From positions 682,001 through 746,000 of the forward strand of contig NZ_VSDO01000002.1 of assembly GCF_008084145.1 (NCBI RefSeq): 64,000 nucleotides of DNA, written 5' to 3'. Within the stretch, counting starts at the first letter, position 1. The number at the start of each line of letters is the position of its first letter. A model generated the notes under the pieces. That model ran no database searches, had not been told where the DNA came from, and saw only the letters and a list, made by a program, of their open reading frames with translations. The position numbers were made by a program, and so were the translations under genes. Shown one piece after another: positions 29,114-40,703 of the stretch. The DNA comes from Paenibacillus faecis (GTDB taxonomy: Bacteria; Bacillota; Bacilli; Paenibacillales; Paenibacillaceae).

Positions 29114-29974
29114 ATGAAATCCAAAAGACAAACGGTGTGGCTTGTATCGATGCTCAGTTTGATGGTTGTGTTATCCGCTTATTACTTGTTCACCGAAGAT
29201 AGCTCAACGCGAAACCAATCCGCTACGGGCGAACAGGTCTCATCCATCAATAACGAAAAGACGCCGGGAACCGCGGCGACCGATGAGATGCTGCAAAACG
29301 ACGATGTGGTGCTCTCGGAGATCATGGGGGAGGATGGCAAAACAGAGGTGGTAACGGAAGAGAAAGCTGCCGGGACGGCCTCTCAGAACAGCGGCGAAGC
29401 CGCCGATGCCGGCGGAACCGCGGGCAGTAAGGAAGCGGCCGATGAGGCCAAGGCGGACACCGGGGCGCCGGATGCCTCAGGAGCTGCCGAGGACGCCTCC
29501 GGGACAAAAGAAGGAGCATCGGCGTCGAAAGACAACGCCGGTAACAAAGGGGATTCCGCAGGGTCCGCAGCCGCGGGCAAAGACGAGGACGTGTTGAAGC
29601 AGTTGGAAAGCCAAGGGAAATCGGCGGCGGATTCGCTGACGGCGTATCAGTTCCAGCGTTCGGAGCAGAATGCCAAGAAACAGGATGAGCTGATGCAAGC
29701 CATCAACGACGGAAACAAGTCGCTGGATGAGGCGGCTATGGCGCAACAGGAGCTCAGCGCTTTGGAGGAACGGCAAGAAAAAATTTACGACATCGAAGAA
29801 AAATTGCAGCAAACGTACGCGAATGCTGTCGTTACCGAAAGCGAGGACAAATACAAGGTGCTGGTTGTCAGCGAAAAGCTCGAAGCCAAGGAAGCGGTCA
29901 ATATTATGGATCTCGTCATAAAAGAGCTGGGTGTATCGCAAGATAAAGTAAGCGTCCAATACGTGACCCAATAA
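29114..29974 (+). CDS. spoIIIAH: Stage III sporulation protein AH
   Basis: Mother-cell partner of forespore SpoIIQ, 286 residues. An N-terminal membrane anchor (about 8-26) leads to a long Ala/Gly/Asp/Glu/Lys-rich linker (about 60-155) and the C-terminal YscJ/FliF-like domain, seen in SALEERQEKIYDIEEKLQQT and the final ELGVSQDKVSVQYV. B. subtilis SpoIIIAH is 218 residues, so the linker is expanded here. It is the last gene of the operon, followed by a terminator. Confidence 0.94.
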   Translation: MKSKRQTVWLVSMLSLMVVLSAYYLFTEDSSTRNQSATGEQVSSINNEKTPGTAATDEMLQNDDVVLSEIMGEDGKTEVVTEEKAAGTASQNSGEAADAGGTAGSKEAADEAKADTGAPDASGAAEDASGTKEGASASKDNAGNKGDSAGSAAAGKDEDVLKQLESQGKSAADSLTAYQFQRSEQNAKKQDELMQAINDGNKSLDEAAMAQQELSALEERQEKIYDIEEKLQQTYANAVVTESEDKYKVLVVSEKLEAKEAVNIMDLVIKELGVSQDKVSVQYVTQ

Positions 29975-30032
29975 TGAGGCGGTTTCGCCCCGAGTCGATT
30001 GTTGACGAAAGCGGGGAGATCCCCGCAGCTTA

Positions 30033-30072
30033 TGGAAGAGTCCGAGGGAACCTTGGGCTCTTTCCATTTTAG
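30033..30072 (+). terminator. Rho-independent terminator of the spoIIIA operon
   Basis: TGGAAGAGTCC pairs with GGGCTCTTTCCA (with G-U), followed by TTTTA. A smaller hairpin GCGGGGA / TCCCCGC sits at 30011-30026. A TATAAT at 30083-30088 just beyond may be the -10 of accB. Confidence 0.75.
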
Positions 30073-30174
30073 TCGATTATGATATAATACATAAAGTTAA
30101 GACGAGGTCACAAAATTTTAATATTTGAGCTGGTCCGGGCTTTGTTTGAAAAAGCTAAAGGAGTGAACCAAAAT

Positions 30175-30651
30175 ATGTTCAATTTAAATGAAATTAAAGA
30201 GTTAATTGAATTGGTGGACAAGACTTCCGTACAGGAACTGGAGATTGAAAACGACGGGGCTCGCCTGAGCATCCGGAAACCGGGAAAGACCGAGTTTGTG
30301 CAAATGCAGCCGACCGTTATCGCCGGCGCTGCCCCGGCTCCCGTCGCGTCGATTCCGGCTCCCGCCGCAGCCGACACCTCCGCGCAGCATCCGGCGGAAA
30401 CCGCGGCCAACCTACATACGATCGTTTCCCCGATGGTGGGTACGTTTTACCGTGCCGCATCGCCCGAAGCGAATCCGTTTGTAAATATCGGCGACAAGGT
30501 CGGAGAGAAAACGACGGTGTGCATCATTGAAGCCATGAAGCTGATGAACGAGCTGGAGGCCGAGATTAAAGGCGAGATCATCGATATTCTCGTGGAAAAC
30601 GGACAGCTCGTGGAATATGGGCAGCCTCTCTTTTTGGTGAAGCCGGAGTAA
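30175..30651 (+). CDS. accB: Biotin carboxyl carrier protein of acetyl-CoA carboxylase
   Basis: Carries biotin between the carboxylase and carboxyltransferase of acetyl-CoA carboxylase in fatty acid synthesis. Of 158 residues, an N-terminal domain is joined by an Ala/Pro-rich linker (about 50-75) to the biotinyl domain with EAMKLMNE, where K122 is the biotinylation site. AAAGGAGTGA lies eight bases before the start at 30175, so the longer frame is rejected. accC follows after 55 bases. Confidence 0.96.
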   Translation: MFNLNEIKELIELVDKTSVQELEIENDGARLSIRKPGKTEFVQMQPTVIAGAAPAPVASIPAPAAADTSAQHPAETAANLHTIVSPMVGTFYRAASPEANPFVNIGDKVGEKTTVCIIEAMKLMNELEAEIKGEIIDILVENGQLVEYGQPLFLVKPE

Positions 30652-30706
30652 TCGATCGGCCGTGCCTTTTCAGGTAAGGTTAAGCTTTCCAAGGAGGATG
30701 GAACTA

Positions 30707-32050
30707 GTGAAATTTCATAAAATACTGATAGCGAACCGCGGAGAAATAGCGGTTCGAATTATTCGGGCCTGCCGCGAGATGGGGATCTCCACGGTCGCCG
30801 TATATTCCGAAGCGGACAAGGATTCCCTGCATGTCCGGCTGGCTGACGAGGCCTACTGCATCGGTCCGACCCTGGCGAAGGACAGCTATTTGAACTTCAC
30901 CAATCTGATGAGCATTGCGACGTTGACGGAATGCGACGCGGTCCATCCGGGCTACGGCTTCCTGGCCGAAAACGCCGATTTCGCTGAAATCTGCGGCTCG
31001 TGCAATATTACCTTCATCGGTCCTTCGCCGGAAGCCATCACCAAGATGGGCGACAAGGCCGTGGCCAAACAGACGATGAAGGAAGCGAACGTTCCGGTCA
31101 TTCCGGGGTCCGACGGCCTGATCGAGGACTTGGAGCAAGCCGTTATGGTGGCCCGCGACATCGGTTACCCGGTCATCATCAAGGCGACGGCCGGAGGCGG
31201 GGGCAAAGGCATCCGCATCGCCGAGGACGAGGAATCGCTTGTCAAGCAGATTACGACCGCCCAGCAGGAAGCGCAAAAAGCGTTCGGCAACGCCGGCGTT
31301 TATTTGGAAAAGTACTTGACCGGCATGAAGCACGTCGAGATTCAGATTATCGCCGACAAGCACGGTAACGCCGTTTATCTCGGCGAGCGCGACTGCTCCG
31401 TACAGCGCCGGCGTCAGAAGCTGGTCGAGGAAGCGCCTTGCCCGGTAATCTCGCCGGAGAAACGGCAAGAGATGGGGGAAGCTGCGGTACGGGCCGCGCT
31501 GGCGGTGAATTACTCCGGAGCGGGTACATTGGAGTTTTTGCTCGGACCGGACGGACAATTCTATTTTATGGAGATGAACACGCGGATTCAGGTAGAGCAC
31601 CCGGTCACCGAAATGGTTACCGGCATCGACCTCATTCGGGAAATGATCTCCGTGGCGGAAGGCAGTCCGCTGTCTTTTTCCCAGGAAGACGTCGTCATCA
31701 ACGGCTGGTCGATCGAATGCCGGATCAACGCGGAGGATCCTGCCCGCAACTTCATGCCTTCTCCGGGGAAAATCGGGTTTTACCTGGCGCCGGGAGGGCC
31801 GGGGGTTCGCGTGGACAGCGCCGCATATCCCGGTTACATGATAAGTCCTCATTATGATTCCATGATCGCCAAGCTCATCGTCTGGGGAGCCACCCGCGAG
31901 GAGGCCGTGGCCAAAATGAAGCGGGCTTTGGCCGAATTTGCGATCGAGGGGATTCATACGACCATTCCGTTCCATCAGAAACTGTTGGAGCATCCGGTTT
32001 TCCTGAAAGGGGATTTTGACATCAAATTCTTGGAAGAATATGAGATTTAA
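30707..32050 (+). CDS. accC: Biotin carboxylase subunit of acetyl-CoA carboxylase
   Basis: ATP-grasp enzyme of 447 residues that carboxylates AccB biotin. It has [19 protein letters not shown] at the N-terminus, the glycine-rich ATP loop [14 protein letters not shown], the [12 protein letters not shown] motif and the catalytic [14 protein letters not shown]. It starts at GTG 30707, nine bases after AAGGAGG; ATG 30698 abuts that site and is rejected. The length matches the roughly 450-residue family. Confidence 0.97.
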   Translation: MKFHKILIANRGEIAVRIIRACREMGISTVAVYSEADKDSLHVRLADEAYCIGPTLAKDSYLNFTNLMSIATLTECDAVHPGYGFLAENADFAEICGSCNITFIGPSPEAITKMGDKAVAKQTMKEANVPVIPGSDGLIEDLEQAVMVARDIGYPVIIKATAGGGGKGIRIAEDEESLVKQITTAQQEAQKAFGNAGVYLEKYLTGMKHVEIQIIADKHGNAVYLGERDCSVQRRRQKLVEEAPCPVISPEKRQEMGEAAVRAALAVNYSGAGTLEFLLGPDGQFYFMEMNTRIQVEHPVTEMVTGIDLIREMISVAEGSPLSFSQEDVVINGWSIECRINAEDPARNFMPSPGKIGFYLAPGGPGVRVDSAAYPGYMISPHYDSMIAKLIVWGATREEAVAKMKRALAEFAIEGIHTTIPFHQKLLEHPVFLKGDFDIKFLEEYEI

Positions 32051-32064
32051 TTCCGGGAAGCGGT

Positions 32065-32093
32065 TTGTCATAATGAACCCGAAATGATATAGT
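32065..32093 (+). promoter_or_regulatory. Promoter of the asp23/amaP set
   Basis: TTGTCA at 32065-32070, a 17-base spacer and TATAGT at 32088-32093, upstream of the Asp23 family gene. Confidence 0.55.
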
Positions 32094-32157
32094 ATGTATA
32101 ATAAGTGCGCGGTCTTAGACAAGAGGGCGTCATACTTATTGAGAGGTGGATGATAGA

Positions 32158-32565
32158 ATGAGTTCTTTGCCTACGGAATTCGAACGGACCGACATCGGTG
32201 AGATTCAAATCGCTCCCGAAGTCATTGAGGTTATCGCAGGTCTAGCGACCGTGGAAGTGAAGGGCGTTGCCGGGATGAGCGGCGGCTTCGCCGGCGGCAT
32301 TGCCGAACTGCTCGGACGGAAGAACCTGTCCAAAGGCGTCAAGGTGGAGGTGGGCCAACGCGAAGCGGCGGTCGATGTCTCCGTGATCGTGGAATACGGC
32401 AATCGTCTGCCCGAGGTGGCGACGGAAATTCAGCGCAACGTCAAGAAATCGATTGAGACCATGACCGGCTTGACCGTGGTGGAAGTCAACGTACATATCC
32501 ACGACGTTATTTTCAAAACAGCAGAACGGACCGAAGAAACCGATTTAAGCCACAGGGTGAAATAA
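32158..32565 (+). CDS. yqhY: Asp23/Gls24 family envelope stress protein
   Basis: Protein of 135 residues of the Asp23 (DUF322) family, with APEVIEVIAGLATVEVKGVAGM near the start and a C-terminal IQRNVKKSIETMTGL segment. In Bacillus, YqhY is linked to acetyl-CoA carboxylase activity, and in staphylococci Asp23 is tethered to the membrane by AmaP. Both contexts are present: accBC lies upstream and an AmaP homologue downstream. GAGAGGTGG precedes the ATG at 32158. Confidence 0.9.
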   Translation: MSSLPTEFERTDIGEIQIAPEVIEVIAGLATVEVKGVAGMSGGFAGGIAELLGRKNLSKGVKVEVGQREAAVDVSVIVEYGNRLPEVATEIQRNVKKSIETMTGLTVVEVNVHIHDVIFKTAERTEETDLSHRVK

Positions 32566-32646
32566 GCCTGGCCCTAAACCCCCGACCATCGCGTCAGGGG
32601 TTTGCTATAGTTATAGACCATTCGCTTTATAAGGAGGCTTATTGTC

Positions 32647-33186
32647 GTGGCCAAAATTTTGGACAGACTCTTGCTGTTTATTTACAGCTTGAGTATCGGA
32701 GCTTTATCCGTAATCGCCATCCTCCTGTTGACGGAAGCCATACCTCTGAAGTTGGACGGGAGTGTGGAAAGGCCGGTTTGGATTGCCGGAATTGTGATCG
32801 CTGCGGTTTTGTTTTTGCTCAGCCTTCGTTTTTTCTACATTTCCATTCGGCGGGACCGCAGTTCCCTTTCGTCGATCGATCAGCGGACGGAGTACGGAGA
32901 TATTCAAATTTCCACCGAAACGATCGAAAATCTGGCGTACAAGGCAGCATCGCGCGTTCGCGGGATTCGTGAAGTCAAAACCCGTATCCGCATTACGGAA
33001 TCGGGATTGGATATCGTCGTGCGGGCGATGGTCGACGGGGATACCCCGATACCGACATTAACGGAAGAAGTGCAGAAGCAGGTTCATGACCATGTCGAGG
33101 AGATTACGGGCATTCCGGTGTCTTATGTATCCGTTTATATTGCTAACCTTGTGCAGTCGCCTGTCATCAAAAGCCGGGTTGAATAG
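32647..33186 (+). CDS. amaP: Alkaline shock response membrane anchor protein AmaP
   Basis: Protein of 179 residues with two N-terminal membrane helices (about 8-28 and 44-65) followed by an Asp23-like cytoplasmic domain (ISTETIENLAYKAASRVRGI). This is the AmaP topology, anchoring Asp23 proteins at the membrane. It starts at GTG 32647 with AAGGAGG nine bases upstream. It follows yqhY, and a DUF2273 gene follows, reproducing the amaP cluster seen in other Bacillota. Confidence 0.88.
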   Translation: MAKILDRLLLFIYSLSIGALSVIAILLLTEAIPLKLDGSVERPVWIAGIVIAAVLFLLSLRFFYISIRRDRSSLSSIDQRTEYGDIQISTETIENLAYKAASRVRGIREVKTRIRITESGLDIVVRAMVDGDTPIPTLTEEVQKQVHDHVEEITGIPVSYVSVYIANLVQSPVIKSRVE

Positions 33187-33194
33187 GGGGTAGC

Positions 33195-33431
33195 ATGGTG
33201 TTCTGGAAGCAATTATGGGAGAGTCACAAAGGGCGATTGCTCGGGCTTGCGGCCGCCGTTTTTCTATGCCCGATCTACCTGTTCTTCGGATTTTGGAATA
33301 TGCTGTTCTGCGCGCTCTTGCTCTTCATCGGGTATACCTTCGGTAAATACAAGGATTTGGACCAGGGGCCCCTCCTTCCATGGGGGGAACTGAAGAATTG
33401 GCTGGCGTCCAGGTGGCGTCCGTTTAAATGA
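33195..33431 (+). CDS. DUF2273 small membrane protein
   Basis: Protein of 78 residues with two adjacent hydrophobic helices and the family start FWKQLWESHKGRLLGLAAA. DUF2273 genes normally accompany amaP and asp23. It is eight bases downstream of amaP and is the last gene before a strong terminator. Function unknown; a membrane partner of AmaP is likely. Confidence 0.85.
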   Translation: MVFWKQLWESHKGRLLGLAAAVFLCPIYLFFGFWNMLFCALLLFIGYTFGKYKDLDQGPLLPWGELKNWLASRWRPFK

Positions 33432-33441
33432 TTCCTGTGAT

Positions 33442-33515
33442 ATGCTTCCTCCGGAAAAAGAGCATCTTTTTATTTTGCCCGTTTGCGGAGGAAGCATGCT
33501 GCAGGTTTTTTTTTG
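33442..33515 (+). terminator. Rho-independent terminator
   Basis: ATGCTTCCTCCG (33442-33453) pairs perfectly with CGGAGGAAGCAT (33486-33497), followed after eight bases by a run of T (33506-33514). It closes the asp23/amaP unit. Confidence 0.8.
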
Positions 33516-33632
33516 GCCTAGATCAAGGGCTGTGAATACGTTATTGGAATTTATTAAGCGATATTCGTCATGAACGGCGCGTTTTTGGCTCATGATGAAA
33601 GTAGCGGGAGATCAAGTTCAAGGAGGCAACCT

Positions 33633-34082
33633 ATGAAACGCAGATTGGCGAGGGAAATTGCGGTACAGTGTTTATATCATATGGAAATGAATGAAGTTCA
33701 GGCGGAGGAAGCGGTGACCATGCTGCTCACCGAAGCGGCGGGCGAGAACGAAGGCGAAGTCAAGGTGAAGGATTTGGAGGGCGCCAAGACGTTTGTTCTG
33801 GAGCTTGTGGCGGGGACGTGGGACCGCAAGGCAGCGATTGACGGTCTGCTGACCGAGTATTTGAAGGGATGGCAGATCAGCCGGCTGTCGAAGGTGGACC
33901 GGCAGATTTTGCGTCTGGCCGCCTATGAAATGATTTTTCGGGAGGATGTTCCCGGCAAGGTGGCCGTCAATGAAGCGATCGAATTGGCGAAGCATTTCGG
34001 TACGGCGGAGTCGGGCAAATTCGTGAACGGCGTACTCGGCAAAATGATCCAGGATGTGGATCAATTAAAAGCGAAGCTGTAG
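33633..34082 (+). CDS. nusB: Transcription antitermination factor NusB
   Basis: RNA-binding factor of 149 residues that, with NusE (S10), binds boxA in rRNA leaders to prevent early termination. It opens with MKRRLAREIAVQCLYHMEMN and has the C-terminal NEAIELAKHFGTAESGKFVNG. AAGGAGG lies six bases before the ATG at 33633. It begins the nusB-folD-xseA-xseB-ispA series conserved in Bacillales. Confidence 0.96.
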   Translation: MKRRLAREIAVQCLYHMEMNEVQAEEAVTMLLTEAAGENEGEVKVKDLEGAKTFVLELVAGTWDRKAAIDGLLTEYLKGWQISRLSKVDRQILRLAAYEMIFREDVPGKVAVNEAIELAKHFGTAESGKFVNGVLGKMIQDVDQLKAKL

Positions 34083-34149
34083 CGTCAAATCCGGTGGTCA
34101 TCGGGATTGAGGGGTAATTATAGAAAATCACAGATAAGGAGAGGATCAC

Positions 34150-35007
34150 ATGACAGCACCAATCATTAACGGCAAGCAAGTATCGGAGGAAATTCGGGGA
34201 AGCCTGCGCGGCGAAGTCGAGCGTTTGGCGAAACAGGGCTTTAAACCGGGCCTTGCCGTCGTCCTGGTCGGCGAAGATCCGGCTTCCCAGGTGTATGTCC
34301 GCAACAAAGAGAAAGCCTGTCAGGACTTGGGCTATTACTCGGAAGTGCACCGCCTCCCGGCTTCGACTTCCCAAGAGGATCTGCTTGCGCTGGTGGACAA
34401 GCTGAACCGCCAGGAGAATATTCATGGGATCCTTGTGCAACTGCCGCTGCCGGGACATATCGACGAGAAGTCCGTCATCGACGCCATCGCGGTCGAGAAG
34501 GACGTGGACGGCTTCCATCCCGTGAATGTCGGCAATCTTGTCATCGGCGACGACAGTCTGCTGCCTTGCACCCCGGCCGGGGTGATCGAGCTGATTAAAC
34601 GGACCGGGATCGAAATGGCCGGCAAGCATGCGGTCGTTATCGGCCGCAGCAATATCGTCGGCAAACCGGTATCCCTGCTGCTGCAGCGCGAACATGCGAC
34701 GGTTACGATGTGTCATTCCAAAACCGCCAATATGAAGGAAATTACGAAACAGGCGGACATCCTGGTCGTCGCGATCGGCCGGGCGAATTTCGTCGACGCT
34801 TCTTACGTGAAGCCGGGGGCCGTCGTGATCGACGTGGGCATGAACCGGTTGGACAACGGCAAATTGGCCGGGGACGTGGATTTCGAATCGGTGAAGGAAG
34901 TGTCCGGCCCGATCACGCCGGTACCTGGCGGCGTAGGTCCGATGACGATCACGATGCTGATGCAGAACACGCTGCTCGCGGCAAAAAGGTTAAACGGCCT
35001 CGCTTGA
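34150..35007 (+). CDS. folD: Methylenetetrahydrofolate dehydrogenase/cyclohydrolase
   Basis: Bifunctional one-carbon enzyme of 285 residues that oxidises 5,10-methylene-THF and hydrolyses the product to 10-formyl-THF. Visible are [16 protein letters not shown] with the catalytic lysine and tyrosine region, [24 protein letters not shown], the NADP-binding [16 protein letters not shown] and the C-terminal [16 protein letters not shown] lies upstream. Confidence 0.97.
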   Translation: MTAPIINGKQVSEEIRGSLRGEVERLAKQGFKPGLAVVLVGEDPASQVYVRNKEKACQDLGYYSEVHRLPASTSQEDLLALVDKLNRQENIHGILVQLPLPGHIDEKSVIDAIAVEKDVDGFHPVNVGNLVIGDDSLLPCTPAGVIELIKRTGIEMAGKHAVVIGRSNIVGKPVSLLLQREHATVTMCHSKTANMKEITKQADILVVAIGRANFVDASYVKPGAVVIDVGMNRLDNGKLAGDVDFESVKEVSGPITPVPGGVGPMTITMLMQNTLLAAKRLNGLA

Positions 35008-35044
35008 TGATTCGGGTCCGCGTTTGGGGAGAGGAGGGACCCTT

Positions 35045-36678
<1,634 letters not shown>

Positions 36679-36692
<14 letters not shown>

Positions 36693-37587
36693 GCCTTCGA
36701 TAAACCAATACATCGGTGAGATTTCCGAACTTGTCGGCGGAAGGCTGGAATCCTTCCTGCCGGAAGGCTGGGAAGTGCCGGAAAGCCTGGCGAAATCGAT
36801 GAAGTATTCGCTGATGGCGGGCGGCAAACGGCTGCGCCCCCTTCTGGTCATTGCCGCGGCGGAGTCGCTGGGGGCGAGCCGGGAGGCCGCGCTGCCCGTC
36901 GCCTGCGCCGTGGAAATGGTACATACGTATTCGCTGATCCATGATGATCTGCCGGCGATGGATGACGACGATTTCCGGCGCGGGAAGCCGACCAATCACA
37001 AGGTGTTCGGGGAAGCGACGGCGATTTTGGCGGGCGACGGCTTACTGACGCACGCTTTTTACAGTGCGGTTCAAGCGGCGCGGCAGCCGGGCGTAAAGGC
37101 GGAAGAGGTGCTGGCGATCGTGGAGGAGCTGGCGGTGTATGCCGGACCTTCGGGCATGGTGGGCGGTCAGGTCGCGGATATGGAAGGGGAGCAGGGGCTT
37201 ACCGACCTGCAGCGGCTCCGGTTCATTCATGAGCACAAAACCGCCGATTTGATCGTCTTTTCTTTGAAAGCCGGCGGCCGGATCGCTGCGGCGACTTCAG
37301 CGCAGTTGTCGGCGCTGGAAACCTATGGGCGGGCCTTGGGGCTTGCTTTCCAGATTCAGGACGACATTTTGGATCTGGTCGGGGACGAGGCGAAACTGGG
37401 CAAAAAAACGCAGAGCGACGTGAAGCAGGGAAAGGTAACCTATCCCTACTTTCTGGGGATGGAGGCCTCCCGCGCCGAGGTCGACCGGCTTACCCGCTCG
37501 GCCAAAGAAGCGGTTACCGGCGGAAGCATTCCGAATCCGGAACGATTGCTGGACATCGCCGATTATTTGTTGAGCAGGGACCATTGA
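36679..37587 (+). CDS. ispA: Farnesyl diphosphate synthase
   Basis: Prenyltransferase of 302 residues condensing IPP with DMAPP and GPP to give farnesyl diphosphate. The first aspartate-rich motif is in SLIHDDLPAMDDDDFRRG and the second in FQIQDDILDLVGD; GGKRLRPLL binds IPP. The start may be ATG 36679 or TTG 36685, since GAGGAG is only four bases before the former. It lies between xseB and dxs, supplying isoprenoid precursors along with dxs. Confidence 0.94.
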
Positions 37588-37622
37588 CCCCCGGTATGTT
37601 TCTTCCTTAGGGATGGATGTGA

Positions 37623-37655
37623 TATAATAAAGGCTATTATCCCCGAGTTTCGGGG
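37623..37655 (+). promoter_or_regulatory. Extended -10 promoter and hairpin upstream of dxs
   Basis: TGATATAAT carries an extended -10 (TATAAT at 37623-37628) without a clear -35. A hairpin CCCCGAGTTTCGGGG lies at 37641-37655, in the 5' leader. Confidence 0.45.
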
Positions 37656-37727
37656 ATCAGGTTCATCTTGGAATGACAACGATGCTACATTCTTCAAGAA
37701 ATCCATTCAGGAAAGCGGGGAATCCAG

Positions 37728-39626
37728 GTGCTGCTTTCACAGATTAAGGGACCCGGCGATTTAAAGTCATGCTCCATCGAGGAATTGACTCCGCTAGCGG
37801 CCGATATTCGCCAATTCTTAATTGAAAAGCTGTCCGTTACGGGCGGCCATTTGGCTCCCAATCTGGGGGTGGTCGAGTTGACAATCGCCCTGCACTACTG
37901 TTACAACAGCCCTCGGGATAAATTTATTTTCGACGTAGGGCATCAAGCCTATGTTCATAAAATATTGACCGGACGTATGGATCGATTCGATACGCTTCGG
38001 ATGAAAGACGGGCTGTGCGGCTTCGTCAAACGCTGCGAAAGCGAGCATGACGTCTGGGAGGCGGGACACAGCAGCACCTCGCTGTCCGCGGCGATGGGGA
38101 TGGCTCTGGCCCGGGATTTAAAGGGAGAGGACCATAAAGTCATCGCCATCATCGGCGACGGAGCACTGACCGGCGGCATGGCCTTCGAGGCTTTGAACCA
38201 TATCGGCCACGAGAAGAAAGATCTTATGGTCATTCTGAACGACAACGAGATGTCGATCGCTCCCAATGTCGGGGCGATGCACAATTACTTGACCAAGATC
38301 CGCTCCGACCGGAATTACTTGCGGGCCAAGGACGAGGTCGAACAGCTGTTGAAGAGAATTCCCGCGGTCGGAGGAAAGCTCGCCAAGACGGCGGAGAAAT
38401 TGAAGGACAGCCTGAAGTACATGATGGTGTCCGGGGTGTTGTTCGAAGAGCTGGGATTTAAATATCTCGGGCCCGTGGATGGGCACGACTTGCCGGGGCT
38501 GATCGATTCGTTCAAGCAAGCCAACAATGTCAGCGGTCCGGTACTGGTGCACGTCCTGACTACGAAGGGCAAAGGTTACACGCCGGCTGAAGAGGACTCG
38601 TTTAAGTGGCACGGGATTTCGACGCCGTACAAAATTGAATCGGGACAGCTGCTGAAGGCGGTCGGCAACCCGACTTATACCGATGTATTCGGAAAGACGC
38701 TGATCGAGCTGGCCGAGGAGGACGAGCGGATTGTCGCCGTAACCCCGGCGATGCCCGGCGGGTCGGGTTTGGTGAAGTTCGGGGAAAGGTTCCCGGGTCG
38801 AATGATCGACGTCGGAATCGCCGAACAGCATGCGGCGACCATGTGCGCGGCGCTGGCGATGGAAGGGCTCAAGCCGGTCTTTGCCGTATACTCGACGTTT
38901 ATGCAACGGGCGTATGACCAGATCGTTCATGATATCTGCCGTCACAACGCTAATGTGATGTTTGCCATCGACCGGGCCGGTTTTGTGGGAGCTGACGGCG
39001 AGACGCACCAAGGTGTGTTTGATATCGCTTTTTTACGTCATATTCCCAATATGGTCCTGATGATGCCGAAGGACGAGAATGAACTCCGGCACATGATGAA
39101 AACCGCGCTGGAGTATAATGACGGCCCGATCGGTTTCCGCTATCCGCGCATCAATGTACCGGGGGTCCCGCTCGACGCGGAACTCGTCCCGCTCCCGATC
39201 GGAAGCTGGGAAATTCTCCGCGATGGGGACGGACCGATTATTATCGCGGTTGGCCCGATGGTGCAGGTTGCCGAGGCGGCCGCGGATACCCTCAAACGGG
39301 AAGGCGTTCAAGCCGCTGTGGTTAACGCCAGATTTCTGAAGCCGTTGGATGAGGAGATGCTCATGGAACTCGCCCGGCGGAATCAGCATATGATCGTGCT
39401 TGAGGAAGCCTCCCAGGCGGGCAGTTTGGGCAGTGCGGTGCTGGAGTTTTATGCGCAGCGGGATTTGTCCGGCCTGGACATCTCATTAATGGGAGTACCG
39501 GACCGGTTCATCGAGCACGGCAGCATCAACGAACAGTTGGAAGAGGTTGGCTTAACCGCGGAGGATGTGGTCCGGAATGTTCATAAACATCGTGCCGGTC
39601 AAAGTCTGCGGTTGGCCAAAGAATAA
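37728..39626 (+). CDS. dxs: 1-deoxy-D-xylulose-5-phosphate synthase
   Basis: Thiamine-diphosphate enzyme condensing pyruvate and glyceraldehyde 3-phosphate in the first step of the MEP isoprenoid pathway; 632 residues. [12 protein letters not shown] and the ThDP motif [15 protein letters not shown] with bound-metal residues are visible. The transketolase-type C-terminal half has [15 protein letters not shown] and [18 protein letters not shown]. It starts at GTG 37728 after GCGGGGA. It may be transcribed from its own extended -10 promoter. Confidence 0.97.
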   Translation: MLLSQIKGPGDLKSCSIEELTPLAADIRQFLIEKLSVTGGHLAPNLGVVELTIALHYCYNSPRDKFIFDVGHQAYVHKILTGRMDRFDTLRMKDGLCGFVKRCESEHDVWEAGHSSTSLSAAMGMALARDLKGEDHKVIAIIGDGALTGGMAFEALNHIGHEKKDLMVILNDNEMSIAPNVGAMHNYLTKIRSDRNYLRAKDEVEQLLKRIPAVGGKLAKTAEKLKDSLKYMMVSGVLFEELGFKYLGPVDGHDLPGLIDSFKQANNVSGPVLVHVLTTKGKGYTPAEEDSFKWHGISTPYKIESGQLLKAVGNPTYTDVFGKTLIELAEEDERIVAVTPAMPGGSGLVKFGERFPGRMIDVGIAEQHAATMCAALAMEGLKPVFAVYSTFMQRAYDQIVHDICRHNANVMFAIDRAGFVGADGETHQGVFDIAFLRHIPNMVLMMPKDENELRHMMKTALEYNDGPIGFRYPRINVPGVPLDAELVPLPIGSWEILRDGDGPIIIAVGPMVQVAEAAADTLKREGVQAAVVNARFLKPLDEEMLMELARRNQHMIVLEEASQAGSLGSAVLEFYAQRDLSGLDISLMGVPDRFIEHGSINEQLEEVGLTAEDVVRNVHKHRAGQSLRLAKE

Positions 39627-39637
39627 ATAAATCAGTG

Positions 39638-39688
39638 CGGTGAAAGCTCGCAGGCGGAAGTTCCGTCCGCGAGTTTCTCCTTTCACCG
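39638..39688 (+). other. Large hairpin between dxs and tlyA
   Basis: CGGTGAAA (39638-39645) pairs with TTTCACCG (39681-39688), and inside it CTCGCAGGCGGA pairs with TCCGTCCGCGAG with one mismatch and one G-U. No T run follows, so it is not a standard terminator; it could be an RNA processing or stability element. Confidence 0.5.
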
Positions 39689-39708
39689 GGAACGTCAGGA
39701 GAATGGGA

Positions 39709-40557
39709 ATGTCCGAATCCAAGGAGAGAATTGATGTCCTGCTGGTGGAGCAGGGTTTTTTTGAAAGCAGGGAAAAAGCGAAAGCGGCGATTATGGCCGG
39801 GCTTGTCTTGAGCGGGTCGGAAAGGATCGAGAAGGCGGGAATGAAAGTTCCCCGCAGTCTTCCCATCACGGTCAAAGGCGCCGTACACCCTTATGTGAGC
39901 CGAGGCGGCTTAAAGCTGGAAAAAGCGCTCAAGGAATTCGGCATCGATCTGAACGGAAGAGTCATGCTGGATATCGGATCCTCGACCGGAGGGTTCACCG
40001 ATTGCGCACTGCAGCACGGAGCCAGTTACGTTTACGCGATCGATGTCGGCTACAATCAGCTCGATTGGTCGCTCCGTAACGATGAGCGTGTCAACGTCAA
40101 AGAGCGGACGAATTTTCGCTATATGACTCCCGCCGATCTGGACGGACCCCGTCCGAGTTTCGCCAGCATCGACGTGTCGTTTATCTCGCTGAAAATTATT
40201 CTTCCTCCGCTCCTGGAGCTGCTCTCCCGCCCCGCGGATATCGCCGCCCTGATTAAGCCGCAATTCGAGGCCGGGCGGGAGAAAGTAGGAAAATCCGGCG
40301 TGGTGCGCGATCCGAAAGTACATCAGGAGGTTCTGGAAACGGTGCTGAATGAGGCGCGGGATCTCGGATTTTCCTTGCATGGGCTTACCTTTTCGCCGAT
40401 TACCGGCGGGGAAGGGAATATTGAGTTTCTTGCCCATTTTGGACTAGGAAGGGAAGAGGATGGAGCTCTTGTTAAAGAGTCCGGAGATATTAAGGAAATC
40501 GCCCGCAAGGTCATTGCGGAGGCAGCGCGTAAGTTTCATGCAAACCCGTCTTCGTGA
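39709..40557 (+). CDS. tlyA: TlyA family rRNA 2'-O-methyltransferase
   Basis: Protein of 282 residues with an N-terminal S4 RNA-binding domain (RIDVLLVEQGFFESREKAKA) and an FtsJ-like methyltransferase domain whose SAM loop is MLDIGSSTGGFTDCALQ. Mycobacterial TlyA methylates cytidines in 16S and 23S rRNA; the Bacillus homologue is YqxC. AGGAG is seven bases before ATG 39709; earlier in-frame starts are rejected. It follows dxs, as in B. subtilis. The terminator stem overlaps its stop. Confidence 0.92.
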   Translation: MSESKERIDVLLVEQGFFESREKAKAAIMAGLVLSGSERIEKAGMKVPRSLPITVKGAVHPYVSRGGLKLEKALKEFGIDLNGRVMLDIGSSTGGFTDCALQHGASYVYAIDVGYNQLDWSLRNDERVNVKERTNFRYMTPADLDGPRPSFASIDVSFISLKIILPPLLELLSRPADIAALIKPQFEAGREKVGKSGVVRDPKVHQEVLETVLNEARDLGFSLHGLTFSPITGGEGNIEFLAHFGLGREEDGALVKESGDIKEIARKVIAEAARKFHANPSS

Positions 40558-40567
40558 CGGGTTTTTG
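40542..40567 (+). terminator. Rho-independent terminator of tlyA
   Basis: AACCCGTC pairs with GACGGGTT around TTCGT, followed by TTT. The stem overlaps the last codons of tlyA. Confidence 0.85.
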
Positions 40568-40703
40568 CTTGCCCGGGATTGAAATCGGAACAAATGTTCC
40601 CTATAATAGAGTTGATTAAATTTCGAACTTCACCCGGGTTTTTCGTAAGAAGTGAACAGGAGCTGGGCCTTCGGCGTCGAATACAACCACTGAGGTGATG
40701 GAG

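Noticed and set aside
32576..32603. Hairpin between yqhY and amaP (AAACCCC / GGGGTTT)
   Set aside because: It lacks a T run and lies inside an evident operon; at most a partial attenuator.
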